A stretch of DNA of 64,000 bases from Bacillota bacterium (GTDB lineage: Bacteria > Bacillota > Sulfobacillia > JABLXB01): contig JABLXB010000002.1 of the NCBI GenBank assembly GCA_013178305.1, positions 248,001 to 312,000 of the forward strand, in the 5' to 3' direction. Shown here one piece after another: positions 40,752 through 48,512 of this stretch; position 1 is the first letter of the stretch, and each line of letters begins with the position of its first letter. The translations under genes were made by a program, and so were the position numbers. The notes below the pieces were generated by a model, which worked only from the letters and a program-made list of their open reading frames with translations, did not search any database and was not told the origin of the DNA.

Positions 40752-42584
40752 CTAGTGTGCTGGACTGTATGAAGGCAACTCTATGGAGCAGAGCACCCCC
40801 GCCGCCTCGTTGACTATGGAGATCCTTCCGCTGTGGTCCTCCACTATCCTCTTGCAGACGGCCAGGCCGAGGCCCGTCCCCGACGGTTTCGTGGAGAAGA
40901 ATGGTTCGAACACCCTCTCGATGTCCTCCCCGAGTATCCTGCTGCCCGAGTTCCGGACGCTCAGGCCCACCCTGCCGCGTTGGGGGTCAACCCATGTCTC
41001 AACATCTATGGAGCCCCCCGTCTTCACCGCTTCGAGGGCGTTCTTGACGACGTTGGTCACGACCTGCTGCAGGCGGCGCCGGTCCGCGAAGGCCTCGTCG
41101 CCGGGCGCAAGCCGGATGTTCACGACCACCCCTTTACGCGCGATCGCCGCCCTGTGGATCTCGACCACCTGCTGCGCTATCTCCCCGAGGCTCACCCGCT
41201 GCAACTCCAGGTTCGCGGGGGCCTGGAGGAACTTGAGGTCGCGCATGAGCGATTCAAGTCTCTCGAGTTCACGCACCGACAGCCGCAGGTACTCCAGCGC
41301 CTCACCATCTGCCGCGGCGAGACAAGAGAATAGACCCTGCTTTATCCTGTCGAGCGGCCCTGCAAGACGCGTCGACACGGCCTGGGCGACACTCCCCGCG
41401 ATGGCCAGCCGGCCGCTGCGCTTGAGTTCTTCCTCGAGGCGCTTCTGTTCGGTCACGTCCCTCACGATGATCGCCACGCCGCTTGCGACGCCATCGCCCG
41501 ACACCAGCGGGTATGCCGCTCCGGACATCATGCGCTTCCCCTCCGCAATCTCGATTGGGGTCCCGGTCAGGGCCCTGTCCGGCGCGGCCCCACCGGGCGG
41601 GGATCCGACGTGGTCCAGCGACAGACCATTTACGACTTGGTGTATTCGCCTGCCCACGACATCGGACTCCGTAACCGAAAACACGCGCTGAAGCATCCGG
41701 TTGAACGTCTCTATCCGGCCGTTCTTGCCCACGGAACAGACTCCGATCGGGACGCTGTCAAACGCCGCTCTGTAGGCCTGGGACTCCCTGGCCAGCCTTT
41801 TCTGTTCGTCCAGCACGTCGCCGCTTTCGAGGAAGATCGCGTACAGGAGGCTTATGGCGGCCATCAACCTGGAAACCCGCGACCACATGAGCGCCTGGGC
41901 GAACTTGCCGCTCCATACGACCGCGAGTTCTCCGACCGCGGCTATAGCCTGCGACATCGAAATCCTGCGATTGAGGCGCCCGCCCGCCCTCCAGCACAGC
42001 ACCGAGACAGCCGCCGAACCGGTCCCCGCAACGAGGCTCGACATGACCGGGCCGGTCAGCCGGTATTCCGCAACCATGCCGGCGCCCGGCGCCACGAGGT
42101 CCATTATGCCCGCGGAGCCCGCCGCCGAGAGCAGCGCCACGCCGACCGTCAACCCGACAAGCGATCCCTGACCAGCGCGCGGCGGCCGCCTCGCAAACGC
42201 GCTTCCGACAGTCATGAGCATGGAGAACGCAAGGGCGCCGGTCATCCCCGAGAATATGCGGACGTCCCCGAGGTCCCCGACGAGCAACAGGAGGGGGGCT
42301 ATGACCATCAGGAACGTCGCGGCTATGGTCGGTGACAGGTAGGCCATGCCCATCAGCAGCGCGGGTCCCTCTCCCCCCGCACGGTAGTACAGGTAGCCGA
42401 ACACCATTATCAGCACGGCCAGCACACCCGAGGCAAATTCCATGAGCAGGGACCAGTTCGCCTCGTGCACTTCCGGCGCCCGCCCACCGAGGGCGGCTAC
42501 CATCGCCAGCGCCGCAGGCAGAAGCACTGCCCAGTCGGGACTACCGCCCGCCTGCCGCCTCTCTTTTCCCGGCGACTCAATCAA
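40752..42584 (-). CDS. Membrane histidine kinase lacking the phospho-acceptor His (ATP domain intact)
   Basis: 610 residues from TTG 42584, overlapping the preceding kinase by 8 bases. The N-terminal 250 residues have about 7 membrane helices (MASE-like). PAS domain 265-380 (YRAAFDSVPIGVCSVGKNGR, AIIVRDVTEQKRLEEEL). In the dimerisation helix, GRLAIAGSVAQAVSTRLAGP aligns with the usual 'LAAGVAHEIRNPL', so the His is Thr405 and the next Glu is Arg406. The ATP domain keeps N515 (NVVKNALEAV), a G1 box with Asn545 (VRNSG, a common variant), FEPFFSTK and GTGLGL (569-574). It can presumably bind and use ATP but cannot phosphorylate itself. Confidence 0.88.
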   Translation of the reverse strand: MIESPGKERRQAGGSPDWAVLLPAALAMVAALGGRAPEVHEANWSLLMEFASGVLAVLIMVFGYLYYRAGGEGPALLMGMAYLSPTIAATFLMVIAPLLLLVGDLGDVRIFSGMTGALAFSMLMTVGSAFARRPPRAGQGSLVGLTVGVALLSAAGSAGIMDLVAPGAGMVAEYRLTGPVMSSLVAGTGSAAVSVLCWRAGGRLNRRISMSQAIAAVGELAVVWSGKFAQALMWSRVSRLMAAISLLYAIFLESGDVLDEQKRLARESQAYRAAFDSVPIGVCSVGKNGRIETFNRMLQRVFSVTESDVVGRRIHQVVNGLSLDHVGSPPGGAAPDRALTGTPIEIAEGKRMMSGAAYPLVSGDGVASGVAIIVRDVTEQKRLEEELKRSGRLAIAGSVAQAVSTRLAGPLDRIKQGLFSCLAAADGEALEYLRLSVRELERLESLMRDLKFLQAPANLELQRVSLGEIAQQVVEIHRAAIARKGVVVNIRLAPGDEAFADRRRLQQVVTNVVKNALEAVKTGGSIDVETWVDPQRGRVGLSVRNSGSRILGEDIERVFEPFFSTKPSGTGLGLAVCKRIVEDHSGRISIVNEAAGVLCSIELPSYSPAH

Positions 42585-44406
42585 CTGGTGGGACTCTCCG
42601 GGTCTGATCGTCGCCCACGTCGTCAGCCACCCCTCCCGGCGCCGGCGGCATCTTTATGAGTAGCGTAAAGCCCTTGTCGGCAGCCAGCGCTTCTACGCGC
42701 GCGCCGCATTCCTCGAGGAGCTTCTTACCCACCGAGAGGCCGAACCCCAGGTGCGCGCCTCTAATGGTGAACGCCGGATCGAAGACCGTTTCGACGCCAC
42801 CACCAGGGATTACAATCCCCGGGAACTCGAGCCTCAGCACCACCCACTCCTGCTCAGGCAGCGTGTCCGCCGTGACCGTGACCGACGCGCCCGCGGGCAG
42901 GGCCTCAGCCACGCCCCCGACGATGTTCACGAGGGCCTGCCGGAGCGCTTCCTCGTCGACCATCACGGGCCGGCTACGAGCGTCGCAGGTCCACTTCACA
43001 CCCCTCGAGGCGTATCGCCCCAGAAAGTCGGAGAGTACGGCCTCGATGAGTCCGCCGGCCTTGACCGGGCCGAGCACGGGCACCCTCGGCCGGACCAGCG
43101 ACAGGACCTGCGACACAACCATTTCAACCTCGTCTATGAGGCCCGCGCATGCCTGGATCGAACCGGCCATCCGGCGGGGGACCGTGGGAACCGCAAGGTG
43201 AAGAAGGCCCTTGATCGCGGCCAGGGGGTTCCTTATCTCGTGCGCCACCGAGGCTGCCAGGTGGCCTATCGACGCGAGTCGCTCGCCGGCCGCTACCCTC
43301 GCGGAGAGCTGCTTCCGATCGGTGAAGTCCTCGAGAACCACGACGGCGCCCTCGACCGCGCCGGCGCCCTTTCCGATCGGTCTTGCTGTAAGAGACCAGT
43401 ACCGCGGACCGGACGCGCACCGGACCTCGATCTCGGCGTCATGGTACTCCGTCCCCTGAGAGAGCACCTGTCCGATGAGGTCGAACTCTGCGGGTAGACG
43501 GCCGGCAAGATCACCGAGGCGCTGACCGAGGATTTCCGGCGCCGGAATACCTAGCAGGCGTTCCGCGGCCGGATTGTAGATCGTGACGGCACCGGACCCA
43601 TCCAGCAGCATGAAACCGCACGGAATCCGGTCAATGACCAGTCTCGACCTCCTGTTGTAATCGGCCACTTCGCGCTCGACCTGCATGAGGTTCATCACGT
43701 CCCATCCGGCGGACAGCAGGAGGAACACCGCGCCGAACGTGTTGACCAGGAAAGCCCCGCCGGGCGCGACGACTTTGAACGGGTTCACCTCGACCAGAAC
43801 GGACGTCCACCCGTACAAAGAGAATGTGACCGCCAGTCCGGTATCAAGTATGCTGTCCCGGGATACGTGCTCGTGAGAGGTCAGGAAGAACAGGATCGTG
43901 GCAATCGCTGGAGTAAACGGGAGCGGCGCGCCCAGCGACGACTCCACCGCCCCGAAGTCGACCGCTGCCCACGCGCGGCCGAGCATTATCGAAAAGGTGA
44001 CGACCATACCCGCTACCCACGGCGGGATTACTCGTTCACCGACCGATCTGCGGCTGCTCACGAAAACAAACGCCGCCAACCATAGCGACCTACCGTACCC
44101 ACCCTGGATCGGGTCAGTCAACTGATCCGATACCTGAATCATCGTCACGACCAGGAGTGAGGCGTATGCGGCCCCGAGCAACAACCTGCGGGCAGTCCTC
44201 TCAACGGAGTACCGGGTGAGGGCGAAGAGGGCGAACAGGCCTATGGAAACCAGTCCTGTAAAGCTGATGGGTGTGCGCCACGCCCGCGTAGACGGGATCC
44301 ACACGAATCCAACCAGGAGGGTCAGGCCGGCGCCAAGGCCCGTTGCGGCCCAGATCCAGAGGAATCGCTTAAGGTGTCTGGTTGCCTGCCTGGTCTGCGG
44401 TGACAT
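42577..44406 (-). CDS. Membrane histidine kinase with intact H-box but degenerate ATP domain
   Basis: 609 residues from ATG 44406 (GGGGGGAG upstream). About 7 membrane helices (15-235), PAS domain 250-365 (IDRIPCGFMLLDGSGAVTIY, AVVVLEDFTDRKQLSARVAA). The H-box is perfect: LASIGHLAASVAHEIRNPLA with H389. The catalytic domain is decayed: the N-box reads RQALVNIVGGVAEAL, with Gly498 where the Mg-binding Asn belongs. The G1 box reads LEFPGIVIPG (Phe528 for Asp, Gly-x-Gly lost) and the G2 box HLGFGLSVG. It should accept phosphate but not bind ATP normally. Complementary to the next gene. Confidence 0.88.
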   Translation of the reverse strand: MSPQTRQATRHLKRFLWIWAATGLGAGLTLLVGFVWIPSTRAWRTPISFTGLVSIGLFALFALTRYSVERTARRLLLGAAYASLLVVTMIQVSDQLTDPIQGGYGRSLWLAAFVFVSSRRSVGERVIPPWVAGMVVTFSIMLGRAWAAVDFGAVESSLGAPLPFTPAIATILFFLTSHEHVSRDSILDTGLAVTFSLYGWTSVLVEVNPFKVVAPGGAFLVNTFGAVFLLLSAGWDVMNLMQVEREVADYNRRSRLVIDRIPCGFMLLDGSGAVTIYNPAAERLLGIPAPEILGQRLGDLAGRLPAEFDLIGQVLSQGTEYHDAEIEVRCASGPRYWSLTARPIGKGAGAVEGAVVVLEDFTDRKQLSARVAAGERLASIGHLAASVAHEIRNPLAAIKGLLHLAVPTVPRRMAGSIQACAGLIDEVEMVVSQVLSLVRPRVPVLGPVKAGGLIEAVLSDFLGRYASRGVKWTCDARSRPVMVDEEALRQALVNIVGGVAEALPAGASVTVTADTLPEQEWVVLRLEFPGIVIPGGGVETVFDPAFTIRGAHLGFGLSVGKKLLEECGARVEALAADKGFTLLIKMPPAPGGVADDVGDDQTRRVPPVD

Positions 44407-44791
44407 CCGCTCCCCCCGGCGCGGACCCCCTGACCGCGTTCAGAACGACCGTAATGAGGTCCACAAGGTCGAAAGGCTTGTGAAGCACACCCACGACGGG
44501 CGCGGCGCCGATTGCGTCGAAGTCCGCCGTGTCATCAGTGCCGCTGATTACTATCACCGGAATGCGTCCCGACGGGTCCCACGTACTGCGCCTCTTGAGC
44601 ACCTCGATACCGTCGATGACCGGCATGCGCAGGTCCAGGAGGATCGCGTCTGGAGCCCCGGACGCCGCCACCGCCATGCATTCGGCTCCATCCTGCGCCG
44701 TGATGACCTCGAGCCCCTCCCTCTTGAGGGCGACCTCGATTACGAACCTTACTGCAGAGTCATCGTCGGCGACAAGGACCACTGACCTCAA
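44369..44791 (-). CDS. Single-domain response regulator (receiver only)
   Basis: 140 residues from TTG 44791; a GTG at 44824 would add 11 residues that do not fit the family. RSVVLVADDDSAVRFVIEVA gives the acidic pair D9/D10, the phospho-acceptor is D53 (ILLDLRMPVIDG), S83 (VIVISG) and K105 (VLHKPF). No output domain follows; the last 30 residues are flexible. It overlaps the kinase gene by 38 bases, so the three genes form one operon. It must act by protein interaction or relay to another protein. Confidence 0.9.
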   Translation of the reverse strand: MRSVVLVADDDSAVRFVIEVALKREGLEVITAQDGAECMAVAASGAPDAILLDLRMPVIDGIEVLKRRSTWDPSGRIPVIVISGTDDTADFDAIGAAPVVGVLHKPFDLVDLITVVLNAVRGSAPGGADVTADQAGNQTP

Positions 44792-44963
44792 ACCAGCACC
44801 CCCGGGATAGAAGTGACAGTCCACAGGCGGGCCTCATTACAGGCCGGGGCGATGAATATGATAGTGACTACTACACACCGCTAGAAATATCCTCCATTTG
44901 TCGAAGCGTGAAGCCCGTGCTCCATGAGCCACATACGCGGCGGGCGGGGCGGAGGAACGTGCG

Positions 44964-45962
44964 ATGGAGTTCGGATCCCTGTCGGACGCCGCCCGGGAGT
45001 CGGCCGCGACGGTTATCCGCGCGTGCCTCAAGGTGAAGGGCGGGGAACGGCTCACGATCGTGGCCGACCAGGGCGGCGAGGAGGTCGCGAAGGACATTTG
45101 GACCTTCTGCGCCGGCGAAGGCCTCGAACCGGCGCTCGTGTTGCCGGGTGGTTGGGCCCCCGGGGCGGACGAGCCACCCGCAGTCCTCGCGGGGTTCATG
45201 GCTGTCTCCGACGTGGTGATATGCGTTACTCCGCGGCCGGTGGCGCACACGCGCGCCCGTCGCGAGGCTTGTGAGAGAGGCGCGAGGGTCGCAATCCTCC
45301 CGGGTGTGACGAGGGACGGGTTCGAGAGCGAGGCGATGCGGACCGACTACGGCTACGTGTCCCGGCTGGCGGCTCACCTCGCGGGCCTCCTTACCCGCGC
45401 TCAACGGGTTTCTGTCGTGACCGGCGACTCCCACCTCGAGATGACGGTGGTGGGGCGCAAGGGATACGCAGATACGGGGGTAATCGACCTCCGCGGACGA
45501 GCGGGGGTGCTCCCCGGCGGCGAGGCATTCGTTGCGCCGCTCGAGGGCACGGCCGAGGGCGAAATCGTCGTGGATGGCTCTATTCCTGGGCGGGTACTCG
45601 AAACGCCCCTCTTGCTGAAGTTCCGCTCCGGGAGGCTGGTGTCAGCCGAAGGCGAGGCTGCCGGCGAATTCACCGGCATCCTGGAGGGCATCCCCGAGGC
45701 CAGGACCCTCGCGGAACTGGGGATTGGCTGCAACCCCGGGGCCGCTATCCGCGGAGCGCCTCCCGAAGACGAGAAGGTACTCGGCAGCGTGCATGTCGCG
45801 CTGGGCACCAATTCGACATTCGGGGGACTCGTATGGGCAGGTGCGCATGTCGACGCGGTGATACGCTCCCCCGACCTGTACCTCGACGATCTCCTCGTGG
45901 TTTCCGGAGGCCGGTTCGTGAACGACCCCGGGGAATCTGAAGTAGGAGAGGAATACGCATGA
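44964..45962 (+). CDS. M29-like (thermophilic-type) aminopeptidase family protein
   Basis: 332 residues. VIRACLKVKGGERLTIVADQ, GGEEVAKDIWTFC, RAGVLPGGEAFVAPLEGTAE and GEIVVDGSIP are the M29/leucyl-aminopeptidase pattern (the Gly-Glu of LPGGE and later E as metal ligands). ELGIGCNPGA, GSVHVALGTNSTFGG and GAHVDAVIRSPDLYLDD complete it. Somewhat shorter than typical M29 (about 370-410). Cytoplasmic peptide degradation, or a related unknown hydrolase. It is followed by the Rrf2 gene. Confidence 0.8.
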   Translation: MEFGSLSDAARESAATVIRACLKVKGGERLTIVADQGGEEVAKDIWTFCAGEGLEPALVLPGGWAPGADEPPAVLAGFMAVSDVVICVTPRPVAHTRARREACERGARVAILPGVTRDGFESEAMRTDYGYVSRLAAHLAGLLTRAQRVSVVTGDSHLEMTVVGRKGYADTGVIDLRGRAGVLPGGEAFVAPLEGTAEGEIVVDGSIPGRVLETPLLLKFRSGRLVSAEGEAAGEFTGILEGIPEARTLAELGIGCNPGAAIRGAPPEDEKVLGSVHVALGTNSTFGGLVWAGAHVDAVIRSPDLYLDDLLVVSGGRFVNDPGESEVGEEYA

Positions 45963-45996
45963 GCCGGAGAAGGATTTCCCCACGCGGTGTCGTACT

Positions 45997-46022
45997 TATA
46001 ATGTGGACTGAATTACTCCACA
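45997..46022 (+). promoter_or_regulatory. Promoter -10 with overlapping Rrf2-type operator
   Basis: TATAAT at 45997-46002 is followed by TGTGGA (46002-46007), 9 bases, and TCCACA (46017-46022), a 21-bp inverted repeat. It begins at the last base of the -10 and lies just before the Rrf2 gene, so binding would block transcription. Autoregulation with the CooS-like gene is likely. No good -35 is seen. Confidence 0.7.
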
Positions 46023-46044
46023 ATATGGGGATGGGGGCATCTGA

Positions 46045-46452
46045 ATGCAGCTTACGCGACAGGCAGAGTACGCGGTATGGATCATGCTCGAGCTGTCGCT
46101 CCAACCCACGAAAGGCTATCTGGCCGTGCACGAAATCGCAAACAGGTATGCGATCCCCATAGCATTCCTTCAGAAGACCGCGCGCCTCTTACTGAAGGCG
46201 GGTCTGCTCGAGGCGCAACGGGGGCCTCATGGGGGACTGCGCCTGAAGAAGGAGCCGTCGAGGGTCTCGCTTCTCGACATCATCACGGCGGTTGAGGGTG
46301 ACATAGCGCTGAATCCCTGTCTGCGAGCGGGCGCGCGCTGCCCGCGCATGAAAGCGTGCAAGGTGAGAGAAGCGCTCTCGAGGATCCAGGAAATGCTTGC
46401 GCGGGAACTCGCCTCCCACCGTCTGGACGACCTTGCGGGGGCTGAGCCATAA
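46045..46452 (+). CDS. Rrf2-family Fe-S transcription regulator (NsrR/IscR type)
   Basis: 135 residues. MQLTRQAEYAVWIMLELSLQ, VHEIANRYAIPIAFLQKTAR and GLLEAQRGPHGGLRLKKEPS are the Rrf2 winged helix, and the cluster site is C92, C99, C105 (NPCLRAGARCPRMKACKV), the usual three-Cys arrangement. It probably senses redox, iron or NO and represses its own operon through the palindrome at 46002. The stop is 26 bases before the CooS-like gene. Confidence 0.92.
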   Translation: MQLTRQAEYAVWIMLELSLQPTKGYLAVHEIANRYAIPIAFLQKTARLLLKAGLLEAQRGPHGGLRLKKEPSRVSLLDIITAVEGDIALNPCLRAGARCPRMKACKVREALSRIQEMLARELASHRLDDLAGAEP

Positions 46453-46477
46453 TACCAGTTCACAGGGAGGGGCCAGT

Positions 46478-48361
46478 ATGCTGGACAAAGTGAGTGTTCA
46501 CGAATCCATTAACGCGATGCACGACCACGTGAGGTCGGACGGCCTGAAGCCGATCGCGGACAGGTTTGACGAGCAGGAGAAGGTCAGGTGCAGGACATTC
46601 TGCGAGAGAGGGCTGAGCTGCCAGCTGTGCAGCAACGGGCCGTGCCGCATAATCCCGGGGAAGGTCGAGCGCGGGGTATGCGGGATCGACGGTAATGGTC
46701 TCGTGATGCGAAACCTGGTGCACAAGCTCAACATGGGCATTTCGGCGTACACCTATCACTGCAAGGAGGCCGCCAAGACCCTGCGCGCAACGGCGCTTGG
46801 TCGCACGCCTTTCACCATCAATGACCCGGGCAAGCTCGACTCGCTGGCGGCCTCGCTCGGAGTAGGCGGCGCGGACAGGGCCGCCAAAGCGGTGGCTGTG
46901 GCGGACACGGTCCTCGCGTCGATCAACCAGGACTCAGACGAGGCGTCGCTGATGGTCGAGAAGTTCGCCCCCGAGGGACGGAAGAACGTATGGCGGGAAT
47001 TGGGGATCCTGCCGGGCGGGCCGGCGCACGAGGTGATTGAATCTACCACGAGGTCTATGACCAACATCGACGGCGACTGGATTTCGCTAGCGAAGACCGG
47101 TCTCCGCCTCGGGATCGCCAGCACGTACGGCGCGCTCGTGCCGCTCGAGTGGATCCAGGACATACTGTTCGGCACCCCAACGCCTCACGAGGCGTTCGTC
47201 GACCTGGGGGTGCTCGACCCCGAGTTCGTGAACATACTGCCAAACGGCCACGAGCCGTTCATCGGGGCGGCGCTGATAGAGGTGGCGAAGAGGCCCGAAA
47301 ACCGGGAAAAGGCGCGGATGGCCGGGGCGAAGGGCATCCACGTGGTGGGCTCGATCGAGACCGGCCAGGAGCTCATGCAGCGGTTCCAGTGCGACGACGT
47401 GTTCGTGGGTCTCACGGGTAACTGGATGAACCAGGAGTACGTCCTGGCCACTGGCGCGGTCGACCTGTTCGCCATGGACATGAACTGCTCGGTGCAGACG
47501 CTCAAGGAGTTCGCGGACAGGTACGGCGCCACGCTCGTCTCGGTATCGAGGCTCGTGAACATCACCGGCGTCCCGAAACACATCGACTATCAGCCGGAGA
47601 AGGTCGACGCTCAGGCACAGAAGCTCATCGACCTCGCTATCGAGAACTTCGGCAGGCGGCGCGGCAGGCCGGCGAGGACAGGGTTCCCGCGCAGGAAGAT
47701 CGTCACCGGGTTTTCGACCGAGGCGGTCCTGCAGGCGCTCGGAGGGACGCTCGACCCGCTCCTCGGCGCTATCAAGGACGGTTCGGTCAAGGGCGTTGTC
47801 GCGCTGGTCAGCTGCACCACCTTCAAGAACGGCGCCCACGACGAGATAACCGTCGCGGTGGCGAAAGAACTCATCAAGCGGAACATGCTCGTCATATCGG
47901 GCGGCTGCGGGAACGCCGCCTGCCAGGTGGCGGGCCTGAACTCCATGGAGGCCCAGGAACTGGCGGGCGAACGGCTGCGCGGCCTGTGCAAGGCGCTTGG
48001 AGTACCGCCCGTGCTGTCGTTCGGCACCTGCACAGACGTCGGGCGCATGGCGATGCTCGTCGGCGCTGTGGCGGGCGCGCTGGGTGTCGACACGCCCGCG
48101 CTTCCCGTCGCCGTGACTGCGCCCCAGTACATGGAACAGAAGGCGACGATCGATGCGTTCGGAGCCGTGGCGCTCGGACTGTACACCCATGTCTCCCCGG
48201 TCCCTCCGGTCACCGGGTCCGAGGACGTGGTGAGGCTACTTACCAGGGACGTCGAGGCGCTCACGGGTGGGAAACTCGCCGTCGAATCCGATCCGGTCGC
48301 GGCCGTCGACGGGATCGAGGCGCACGTAAACTCGAAGAGGAAGTCACTCGGGCTGGACTGA
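46478..48361 (+). CDS. CooS-like CODH homologue with altered C-cluster (hybrid-cluster type)
   Basis: 627 residues from ATG 46478 (GGGAGG upstream; the open frame begins earlier). The B-cluster Cys set is present (C48, C51, C56, C68), and C38/C42 could hold a D-cluster, though Ser47 replaces one usual Cys. C-cluster ligands H258, C337, C446, C477 and C518 are kept, but the motif GICCTGNE reads GSIETGQE (291-298), putting Glu294 where the Cys ligand belongs. Such deviant CODHs (CooS-V of Carboxydothermus) carry an Fe-S-O hybrid cluster and do not oxidise CO. The Rrf2 neighbour suits a stress enzyme. Confidence 0.9.
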   Translation: MLDKVSVHESINAMHDHVRSDGLKPIADRFDEQEKVRCRTFCERGLSCQLCSNGPCRIIPGKVERGVCGIDGNGLVMRNLVHKLNMGISAYTYHCKEAAKTLRATALGRTPFTINDPGKLDSLAASLGVGGADRAAKAVAVADTVLASINQDSDEASLMVEKFAPEGRKNVWRELGILPGGPAHEVIESTTRSMTNIDGDWISLAKTGLRLGIASTYGALVPLEWIQDILFGTPTPHEAFVDLGVLDPEFVNILPNGHEPFIGAALIEVAKRPENREKARMAGAKGIHVVGSIETGQELMQRFQCDDVFVGLTGNWMNQEYVLATGAVDLFAMDMNCSVQTLKEFADRYGATLVSVSRLVNITGVPKHIDYQPEKVDAQAQKLIDLAIENFGRRRGRPARTGFPRRKIVTGFSTEAVLQALGGTLDPLLGAIKDGSVKGVVALVSCTTFKNGAHDEITVAVAKELIKRNMLVISGGCGNAACQVAGLNSMEAQELAGERLRGLCKALGVPPVLSFGTCTDVGRMAMLVGAVAGALGVDTPALPVAVTAPQYMEQKATIDAFGAVALGLYTHVSPVPPVTGSEDVVRLLTRDVEALTGGKLAVESDPVAAVDGIEAHVNSKRKSLGLD

Positions 48362-48395
48362 GCCTCCGGGCGAGTAGCGGGAGGAGGGCCTGCTG

Positions 48396-48446
48396 ATGAA
48401 ATTCAACGTGCTCGTAATCAAGGCGCTCAATCCGAAGCGCCAGTAA
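48396..48446 (+). CDS. Candidate 16-aa peptide after the CooS-like gene
   Basis: MKFNVLVIKALNPKRQ with a very strong SD (GGGAGGAGGG) 8 bases upstream, between the CooS-like stop and a terminator. It could be a true small protein, a relic of a third gene, or a chance frame next to a good SD. Confidence 0.4.
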   Translation: MKFNVLVIKALNPKRQ

Positions 48447-48475
48447 CGCGGGGGTTGACCTATCCATAGGTTCTG

Positions 48476-48505
48476 AGAAGGGGTCCGCTCGCGCGGACCC
48501 CTTCT
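48476..48505. terminator. Strong bidirectional terminator hairpin
   Basis: AGAAGGGGTCCGC (48476-48488), loop TCGC, GCGGACCCCTTCT (48493-48505), a perfect 13-bp stem between convergent genes. T residues are few, but the A/T-ended stem suits both directions. Confidence 0.85.
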
Positions 48506-48512
48506 GTACACC

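Noticed and set aside
47087-48190. 367-codon minus-strand frame inside the CooS-like gene
   Set aside because: Composition is that of an antisense frame; no motif.
46478-48361. Ordinary carbon monoxide dehydrogenase for acetyl-CoA pathway
   Set aside because: A C-cluster Cys is replaced and no cooC, cooF or ACS genes are adjacent.
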